A program made the translations under genes and the position numbers. Source: Branchiostoma floridae (taxonomy: Eukaryota; Chordata; Leptocardii; Amphioxiformes; Branchiostomatidae). Taken from it: a DNA stretch of 64,000 nucleotides. Location: the NCBI RefSeq assembly GCF_000003815.2, contig NC_049983.1, positions 23,491,494 to 23,555,493 of the forward strand, written 5' to 3'. Positions 55,213-64,000 of the stretch are shown piece by piece (position 1 is the first letter of the stretch; each line of letters opens with the position of its first letter). The notes under the pieces are model-generated. The model did not search any database. It had not been told where the DNA came from and worked only from the letters and a program-made list of their open reading frames with translations.

Positions 55213-58200
55213 ATGGCAGACGAGGGACCGACAGCCACCTTACCGGCGCTGTACATCCCTCCCCTCACCGGGCCGGAGGAGGCTCAGCCGGCGGTGGGGG
55301 AGGCGATGCTGCCCGCCGGTGGCGACGTCAAGCTGCCCTTCCTCTCAGGTAAGCCTTATCACAAACTTTCACGCCTCTTAAGAAAACTTTCTTAACCCCA
55401 GGGATATGTTCTGGATCAGAGGAGTCTTAAAAATGCGTCTTACACGACTTACGGGACTTTACGGCAAGGAGTTTAGCTGCAGGAACTTGAGGAATGTAAT
55501 CCTGTTTCTTAGCTGGCGAACCTGGCGGATGGCTTTGGCGCTGTGTGAGCCCAACCATGTCGCTAGGGTGGGGCTTTAGGAAACGTCACTGGTGCGGGAG
55601 CAGGACGTTCTGTTTGTGACAAAAAGCGACGAAATGCTAGCGATTGGTGTTCAAGCATGTTCAAGCATATCTATATTTTTTGGCTCAATTTGTGTTAGTC
55701 ATTTTGCTCGCTTAGTAAAGCATTCTCACGAAATCATCACCTGAAATGCTAGGAGCTGCAAAATGTACAACAACGAACAGGGACTATACATATGCACACA
55801 GTGTGCTTCTTATTCAGATGTATTTGGTACATTACTAAAGGATCATTATTTGTTTTTAGTGTGAAAAAACTGTACGTATACGTTTCTTGTCCTTTTGAAA
55901 ACGTTGTGTACCTCTGTGAAGCAGTGTATATATTTGACTACGTCGACACAGATTTAACTAAAGCTATAGAATCAGTAGCGAGTATTCAGCTTTTAGCCTT
56001 TTCCTTGTATTGATGTCAACTCCATGAAAACTGTTAAGAAAGTGCTTTAGTATCTAATAGTAGTAAAGCAGCTTAAGTGTGAGTCACTGAAATAACGTTA
56101 TGGCAAAGCTTGTTAGGAGACATTGTTTACGCAACAAACAGGCCAAACTTCTGTCAAAGGTTATCTAAGTGTACTGAGTGACCTAATGTAATGAACAGAT
56201 TAACTGCACGAAAAGCACGACAAACAAGAAATAGTAACATATACACATTTATCCGTCGTTACGTATCTGTTAGGGATGCATTACGACTCTCCAGGACGAT
56301 AGAAACAACCTTAATTAAACTTAATTGAACTATAATAAAATGACGTTCTAGCTATCTTGCAGGTTACTGCCTTTTTTTAGTAGTGTTCTGTTCTAATTTT
56401 CTGTTCTACTGTCCTGTTCTAGTGTTCTGTCTAATGTTTCGTTCTAACGTTTTTTATGCAAGGCAGGTCTGAGTGCAAAAGATCTGGATGAGGAAGTTAT
56501 CCGAGCGAGTGTTCTGTTCTAATGTTCTGTTCTTGTGTCATGTTCTGATGTTTTGTCTTGGTGTTCTGTTCTAATGTTCTGTTCTAGCGTTCTGTACTTA
56601 TATTCTGTTCTAATGTTCTGTTCTGGCGTTCTTTACTTATATTCTGTTCTAATGTGCTGTACTTATATTATGTTCCAATGTTCTGTTCTAACGTTCTGTT
56701 CCAATGTTCTGTTCTAACGTTCTGTATGTCCCGCAGGACTGGGCGGCGAGGCGCTGGCTGAAGAAGTTCTCCGAGCTCCGCCCGAAGGCGACGAGGCGGA
56801 GAACGCGGACCTGCTCTCGCCCGACAAGCTGCCTCCCATCCCCCATCCCCCCGTCAGAGTAAGGCGCCTGTTTGTTTGTTTGTTTGTTTGTTTGTTTGTT
56901 TGTTTGTGAAAATAATAGTTTGATTGATCCTACAGTCAAGGCTCCAAGTTAAGGCGCTTACGTTGTTTGTTTGAGGGCAGAATGGTCTGGTTCTTTCTCC
57001 CATCCCCCGTCAGGGTAGGGTCCTATTGGTTTTTGTGTTTTGTCTATTTGTTTGTAGACAATGTAGAATGATTATCTCTCCCATCCTTAATCGCCTATCA
57101 CCTAGAGTAAAACTACAAGGGACTGCAAGTTTTATTACCAACTTGTGTGTGCTGAAGAAAATTATGTCCACGCCGACGGAGTGTTTTTCCAGTCATTTTA
57201 ATATCGTCATTACCTCCTGTAGTTACTACGCATTCTGAAGTCCAGACACAAGTTACAAATTAGCAAATATAAAACACGAAATGTAAGCATGCACACTAAA
57301 ATATATGAGCACGACAGCTACACTGAAAATACGTTTAGACTGTTCGTAAAAGTAATGAACTTGAAATTATTAACATCCAGCTTAAATTGCCTACAAAAAT
57401 GACAAGAAATGACACATTAAAAGGGCGAAACAACAACCTGACACACGCATGATGATTTATACCAAACTAATGTAGATTTATTTACTTAAAAGCAGTCTGT
57501 CGATGTAAAGCGCCACCACCCTAATCTCGAACACAACACGAGTTTACATTGTTAAGAGTGCTCCTACGCGCACATATAAGAGTGCTCTTTTTATGTTTGC
57601 CGTCTGAAGTGGGCCGGTTTTCTCTACAAATGGCCCGGTCTGTGTCCTGTCCTCTCCTGTAGTAGTTGTCGATGGTGTTTACGTTTCTTCCCTATTGTAG
57701 TCTAAGTGCTACCGGTTCCATTAAACGTAAGCTGTCTTTTAGAATCGAAAATTCGTTTGCCCCCCCCCCCCCCTTAAGTTGTTTATCAAAGACCAGTTTC
57801 TTGCTATTTTTGCTGCGACGTTCCCACGATGGGAGCATTCTAAATAAAATCAATTATCGCCGAGTTGTGCCTCCATTGTGTCACCATAAGACTATTAGAA
57901 AAACGTCTTAAAATCTGATTTGAAATTCGTATTGTCCAGGTAGACTACGTGACGTTTACCTTGAATTGACCGCTTTTCTTCGGTTATTTGGACCTTCTTT
58001 GGTGCCATTTTAACATCTTCCCCGACTGTGACATTCACAATCAACTCAATTATCGCAGAATACACCCTTTTTTTGGAGATACAAAGACTTCAAGGACAAG
58101 TGAAAATCTCATTTTCCTGAGGCGTCGTTTGGAATGCTCTTTTTTCTTGGCTTCTGTTTTCTCTACACTTGAACCGACCACTTGTTGGATTCTGTAATAG

Positions 58201-61200
58201 GGGTTAGAGACAGGGTCAGATTTTTTCTGTTGAACAACGTTTGTACACCTAGCTCTTAAATACAGCGTATGTAGTCATGGCCCAAGTGTCTGCTAGTGTG
58301 AATTGCTGGAAAATTAGATGAAATCGCGGGTAAATGACCGGTGAACACCCTTTGTCCCACTCCAAGAGCCCGTACGGAGAGGATGTTCGGATAGGGACAC
58401 AGGTCTGATTCAAGTTTATTAGTTGTTATCCTCAACACGATTTGTGAGTTTGCAAATGAAGCAAACTTGGTGTTTTTAGACGTCAAAACAATGGCTCTAG
58501 ATACCTTCTCTGGTTAAATGCTTACAGATGTGTTAGACAAAGAAAAAAAGGCAAAAGAGCTAACTTAGCAATTTCAAACTTAATGCAAACTAAAGCTTCC
58601 TGTTTTGGGGCAAAGTTCTGATTACCAATATCATTAAAGTTCATTAATCTCTTGGAATGTTGAGTATGTTGTAGCATGGGCCATGAGAGAGGCTATTTTC
58701 TGTTTAGCCTATTATATGACACCTTTAAGGCCAAGGAAACGGAATCACAACAGATCAAAAGTTTTCTTAACGTTTGGCCACAACTCTAAAAGCCATTGAA
58801 GGTTTACATAACCTCCGGGTCCCTCTGAAGAAAGACTCGAGGAATCCTGTTTGTTGACATCAACAACTTTCGCTGTAACCCACCACGCCGTTGCTAGGGG
58901 CAACGATGATGAAACGCCTAGGGCTGTACCACCATCCCACACAGGGGGGTAGAAAACCTTTGTTAAACAAACCCAGTCGAAGTTAACCCAGCAGAGTGTC
59001 GTTAGTTGAGGAAATTGTGGTGTTTTTGGATTCGCTGGACCAGCTCTTTTGCTTTTCGAAGCTTGTACATGTTGTAGTATTGGGAAAGATCGTTTGTTTT
59101 CTTCTCTGGCGACATATGCCTCACAAAACAACTCAGGAAACCTAACCCGTCCCCAAAGGCCAATGCACCTTTCTTGTTGCTTCTCGTTTTTGTTTATTTG
59201 GGTCGCAGGTAGGACAAGGTTTCTTCGGGATGAAACGCCGCGGGTTCTCGGGTTCGTGTCCCGCCACCTGTTGTCGCTAAGTCAACGGGAACGAAGTCCC
59301 TGGGGAATGTACAACATTGGAGTACATAGGAGATTCGTGATCTTCAAACAGATGTGGGGATCTCGATTGTTTGTCACTTGTTTTTTGTGAGGTTTTAGAC
59401 TACTCTGTATACAAGCACGTGTTATACTCCGGCTTGTATTGGACGGCTTTTTAGGCATTTCTTTTATCGGCCTCTTTCAGCGGTTTTGTCTGCTTTTCTT
59501 GGTATATTTTGGTCTTATCTAGAAAAACAATAAAACACTGCAAATGTCGTGCGAACCGAGTGGCAGCCTGACCTTAGCTTGGAGAGTAGTGTTGTACTTG
59601 TTTCACATAGCACACGTTTTTCTATTACTGTGTACGGAGGAAACCGTGCACCGTTAGAAACACACACAAAATGCCACAAAGAGATCTAAAAAACGTTCAA
59701 AATGACCCTGGATCGTACTTCTACTTGGGGATTAGAAGATTAAAGATGTTAACTTGTAGTACCTTCGCCTCTGCACGTATAACCCGTACATCACTTGGCG
59801 CTTTGAGGGCATTAAAGAAGCTGTGGTTGTGACATTAACGCGTTACCAGGATATATTGAGTCGTAAAAGGAATGTCCTCTTGTAGAGTAGACTATGACCT
59901 TAATGTGAAAAGCGGGCTATACCAGACAACAGAAATCTCTTATACCTTTTCTCCCTCAGATCCGTGATGATTTATTCGGTCCTCCGTGGTGATTAAAGTG
60001 AAGTTTATGTTACCTCATGCTACGATTTTGCACCGGATTCTCCAACTTTTCTTCATCCATAAAGAAAATGATTTAATTGCGTGTAGTGATGTTATTGTAA
60101 TAATTACAATAAGTGACCTTGTAGTGAATGGGTGCATTCATACTCACAGTCCGAAGCAATTTTTAGTTTTACGGTCACTGCCCTTAACTGTGTACAGTGA
60201 TAGGTTCCTTATTCAAAAGTTTAAAAGGCAGGTAACCTACTTTATCTCAAGGCTTTTAAATTATCCAACCATGTTTTGAAAAACGACACTGCGCCTTCAT
60301 TCGTCGCCTTGAAAAGAAATTTGTAGCGCGGAATTGCAACAATTGTTTCCATGGTCAGAGAATAACTCTAGCGTCGAAGAAGCGGATGTCCACATTTCTT
60401 ATCCATTGGCTGGGAAATACCACACAAAACAAGAAACTGCAATCCCTCCCCGCCTCTGCACCTGCTTTATTCTGTATGTCATCTGTATCATTTTTGTCGG
60501 TTGACTCAGTCTAAATTCCTTTGTGATGAGCCGTTGTCTGTTTCGGACTCTACTTAGAATAACCATACCTGTAATTGAAACCCTGATGCTATCACTGAAT
60601 CATCCTTAGAGTCAATCAAGTGAACAAAACGTGTGAAGAGAAACCGTAGCCGTCTATCGTCCCACTCAGTATGGGTCACAATAACAAGATTTCATCATAA
60701 CAATTTCGTGCGTCATTGTCAAGATGGCCACGGCCTATCTGGTGTCAAACGCCTTCGAAAAGTCGAAAACAACTTACGAAACCATTGAAAAGGACTGGCC
60801 GCTTTGACATTTGAAACGTTACGACTGTCAAATCGCATCATGCCATTTTCTTAAGAAAATTGAGATAAATATAATTTTTTTTCTCTGACAGTCGCTTCTC
60901 TTTAAACTACTGTATCCCTCAAGTAGCAGGTATACAAACCACCACAACCTTTCACGGTTTCCCTCGTATCGCATTGTGCCGTTTGTCTAACTGGTATCAA
61001 ACGCCATCGAAATGTCGAAAACAACCCATGAAATCATTACGAAGTTTGGCAGATTTGACCTTCGTTCATCTGATTGTACTTTACATAACATGTTCTCCAG
61101 TAAAAGTTGAGGAGGGTGGGTACCCCGGCCCAGTAGCTTCATTTCTTTTACTACAGCAGGTACAGGGAGCTAGGGTACCCTGGTAACTCTTTGTGTGCTC

Positions 61201-63631
61201 TGTTCTGCTTTGTACTTGTGCGTTGGCAAATTTGCGGCAAGAACAAACCGTTTTAATGGCCGCTACTCCAGACGGTTACCCGGGTAACGGCGTGTGTGCT
61301 TCCGAATGTTAACTCTCGTGTAAGGCCCTCAGACTAACGTGTGAGTCACAGTCGTTAGAAACACCTGTGCGGAAGTGAACAATGGCACGGGCGCCATTGC
61401 TTCCTCCTCAGTCAAAATATGCTTTACATACGTGTCGAACTCATGGACGGAAACAGAAAAATTGCAACCTTCCCTGACGACCACCATTATAAGCTTTGGC
61501 TGAACCTAAAATGATTTTGTAAGATGGCCTATTCTCAATAAATAAGTCGTGCCAAACTGGAACAATTTATTTCCCAGGAAAAAAATATCCAAGTAAGCTT
61601 TCATTTCGATTTCACAGAAAGGCTAACTTGTAGAAAGCCTGGAACAAAATGTAGTCAGGTCGCAAAGAAAGTATACATTTTCTAGTTGGAGATAACGCTT
61701 AAGGATGGGCAATATACCTAATCATACATTAAGTATTTCAGACGTGAATAATACAAGAGAGAGATTTTAAGAAAATTGGTTTCAGGCCACTCAGGCGTGT
61801 TACGCAACGAATTTCCTTCACTTATGTTGCACCTGGCAATGTATTGACGCTAGAAAGTTTGTAGAGGCTTAGGTGTATTTGAGTTAGAGTGGACCTTTAT
61901 TCCAGTATATTGCGCTGGCGTCATAAATCTTGGCTATATTGTTGCCCTCCAGTATATTGATGGTTGCACATGCCTACTTTTCTCACGTAGAAGAGGCTTT
62001 AATTCTTGTACTTTCGCACAGTTCATCTTGGCTATGGTCTTGAAACTTTTTGCAATATTTTGATGGGTGAATGGCAAAGATATGTTGATAGTTATCTACT
62101 GTTATGGTATCGCTCAGTCACAGCAATCTATTCAGTGGTCGAATTAAATTCTGAATGTCTTGTTGTAAAGCATTCAGGTTTTACAGTCACCACATGCACA
62201 TGTTGTCATGTCATCTTGATTTAATCCTTCAAAACGAATAAATCAAATCAATCAATCAACGATTTGAGAGACCAGTCTCCCTTGAAACCTAGTAACGTCG
62301 TCTGGAAGTTTCAATGATACCATATGTTATGGTAACAGTTTTTTTTTAATTTGCCTCTGTACAACCTTTTGCATTTATACGCATACGGACAGTGAAGTTT
62401 GCCTGAGTGTATAATCAATAAGGTTGTCCAAATTCTGACTAGTGTATTTCAATTCTCCTTCTCGTGGAGGACAAGGCTGAGTAGAAAAGAAGACTCCATT
62501 GTGACCCATGATGAACATGATTTCCACGTTCAAGGATCAAGTGTTTTTAGACCTTAAATGACCCATGTTTGTTTCTATTTGTTCAGCCCAAGCGAGAGAA
62601 GATGCGGTACATCACCTTCACAGCCGAGGCGACCCGGCACACCAAGGAGCTCAAACGGACCAAGCGGAGGCGCTTCAGTCTAGAGCAGAAGACAGAGGAG
62701 GAGGAAAACGCTAAAAAAGTAAATTTCAATCATACTGTTTGTATGGAGAAAAAAACATTAGAAAATGAAATTTATCTAATTTATATATATATTTTCTTTG
62801 TTCTTATTTGTACATTATTTTGTCTTTCTAGAGGTACGTTTTCCGTTGAGCAATAAATGAGGACGGCCTAAAATACTGTCTCATTGCCTTTTTCTTACTT
62901 TATTCTAATAAAATAATGATAATAATTCTGATATAGATGAATGTGATATATGTCGCTGGCTGATTTTATTTATTCTTTCTAAAAAATATCAAACCACAAT
63001 CATGTATATATGATTCTTATTCTTGAAAAAAGTTTTGCTTGTCTGTAAAGGTCTGCGTTTCCTAAACATAGTCTTATGTTTCCTATTGTTTGCTCTTCCT
63101 ACAGCAGAAGGGACCGCTGGGTCCGGAGGAGTGTCTGAGATGCGCGCTACGCATGGAACACGCACAATGCGAACCGGTAGGTGGCGCTATTTACCAGCAC
63201 AACTTAACACTTTTGCAAAGCCCATTTCTAAATTACAAGTCATTCGTTATTTACTTGTCTTTACATGTGCATGTTTTTTTCTTCAAAGAGCACGTTTTTT
63301 CCTATGTGTCGTTATCTTCCATGTCCTTTACATCTACAGGAATCTTACTGTGTTTCATTATCTGGATTTCAAATGCCTTCTTTGATTGAAATTGACCAAT
63401 TGTAAAACACAGAAATGAAGACAAAAGGATGCTAACTTTTGCCCCCCCCCCCCCTCCTTCAGCACAAGTACATCCGGGTCGGAGGTGGTTTCCGGCACAG
63501 CTACTGGTACTGTAAGCTCATCATCCAGAAAATGCAGGAGGAGGCTGAGGACGAGGTCAGGATGCTGCTCTTCGACGCGGAGAGTGTCGGGAAGGAAGCT
63601 CCCAACATCCGGGTCCGCGCAGACGGCACAG
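55213..63631 (+). CDS. Unrecognised protein, first five exons; continues past right edge
   Basis: Exons: 55213-55348, 56737-56858, 62587-62718, 63105-63176, 63463-63631, all GT-AG and in frame; the last ends in phase 1. The predicted 211 residues start MADEGPTATLPALYIPPLTG (context ACCATGG), with an acidic/proline-rich N-terminus. A basic helix-like stretch follows (RHTKELKRTKRRRFSLEQK), then a Cys-containing segment CLRCALRMEHAQC, then HKYIRVGGGFRHSYWYCKL. The last two exons look ordered and conserved, unlike the first two. Spacing CxxC-x8-C could be part of a metal site, but ligands are incomplete here. The composition suggests a nuclear or cytoplasmic scaffold; no family could be named. 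Intron 2 is 5.7 kb. Confidence 0.7.
56382..56728. repeat. Minisatellite built on GTTCTGTTCTAA, ending at an exon acceptor
   Basis: Units of 10-12 bp with higher-order copies (TTATATTCTGTTCTAATG). Interrupted at 56460-56507 by an exon-like sequence. It ends about 9 bp before the acceptor of exon 2 at 56735-56736. Confidence 0.75.
56467..56507 (+). pseudogene. Relic copy of exon 2 of the 55.2-kb gene
   Basis: After GGCAG it reads, in the phase of exon 2, GLSAKDLDEEVIRA against GLGGEALAEEVLRA. The copy then runs into minisatellite and a stop, with no donor. Upstream words (CGTTCTAACGTT) match those before exon 2. Confidence 0.65.
56859..62586. other. Large intron 2 of the 55.2-kb gene
   Basis: Contains a (TTTG)n run at 56870-56906, a poly-C tract near 57762, and a solo end of the TACTCTCCAAGC MITE at 59569-59588. 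The two similar blocks GTCAAACGCC/GTCGAAAACAAC (60740-60785) and ATCAAACGCC/GTCGAAAACAAC (60995-61025) form a diverged direct repeat. No exon seen. Confidence 0.45.
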
Positions 63632-64000
63632 GTACGTAACCATAGCAACAGGAAACTCATGTCACATGCAGTTGACATAAAGATTATGACAACATATGAT
63701 GATTATGTCGAATACGTCTTAGTCAAGTGTTCTTTCAAATTAACGTATTCGTTTGTTCATAGTCATCATCATCATCATCAGAAGTGCATGGTATTATTGA
63801 TGGTGAAAGCTTACTGTTCAAGGCAACTGCAAAGAAACATGTCCATCATCGATATCATCGCCCAGAAGACGAACCGTCTTCTTGACTCAGTCCAGCTCAC
63901 TCTGTCCTGTACTGGTCTTGGCCATGTGGGACCCATGTGTTTGGCAAAGATGTTGCGTCACCGCATACTTGGACGCCATCGTGACGCTCTGAATTTTGGT

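Noticed and set aside
63740-64000. Possible coding or structured region at the right edge
   Set aside because: Contains ATC repeats and repeat-like sequence; no splice sites or consistent frame could be set before the window ends.

Overview
The window is eukaryotic and intron-rich. All four convincing gene types are split into exons with GT-AG introns, and introns and spacers are packed with MITEs, LINE fragments, tRNA-derived SINEs and microsatellites. Gene content (a tandem 7TM receptor family, an animal EndoU nuclease, the mitochondrial S-adenosylmethionine carrier) and the deuterostome-style SINEs best fit an invertebrate deuterostome, most likely a lancelet (Branchiostoma). That is inference; no species marker is present. 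There are three assembly gaps: 5949-6876 (928 N, apparently sized), 16230-16329 and 25979-26078 (100 N each, placeholder length).

Region 1 (1 to about 24.2 kb, minus strand): a tandem array of class A GPCR genes of the moody/GPR84/melatonin-receptor-like type. The exon plan is a signal-peptide exon, a Thr/Ser-rich N-terminal exon, an optional 78-nt exon, a TM1 exon, then one long TM2-TM7 exon. Copy A (212-2213) runs off the left edge. Copy B (5162-9949) has a mariner element inside its TM5 codons. Copy C (14167-20749) has a 14-bp deletion that shifts the frame at the end of TM3. Copy D (21513-23624) has only its first three exons. No complete intact receptor is present. Blocks A and B/C are segmental duplications that differ by LINE and MITE insertions.

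Region 2 (26.6-33.4 kb, plus strand): a seven-exon gene encoding an EndoU endoribonuclease domain with both catalytic histidines and the lysine. It is joined in phase to one 3.3-kb exon encoding a tail of about 1,113 residues made of degenerate repeats.

Region 3 (34.4-41.6 kb, minus strand): a complete ten-exon SLC25A26-like mitochondrial carrier gene. Degenerate extra copies of its second exon lie in intron 1. It shares a head-to-head promoter of about 330 bp with the next gene.

Region 4 (41.96-48.6 kb, plus strand): a Lys/Ser/Gln-rich basic protein, probably nuclear, not recognised. A LINE fragment encoding RNase H sits in its first intron. Region 5 (48.6-55.2 kb) is intergenic, with a minisatellite and a 1-kb inverted-repeat element. 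Region 6 (55.2 kb to the right edge, plus strand) holds the first five exons of an unrecognised gene that continues beyond the window. Its intron 1 contains a minisatellite with a relic copy of exon 2.

The recurrent theme is local exon duplication and its decay: receptor signal exons bracketed by inverted repeats, SLC25A26 exon 2 relics, the relic exon at 56.47 kb, and repeated exon tails at 44.0-44.4 kb. Alongside it are foldback transposons with clear 9-bp target duplications.
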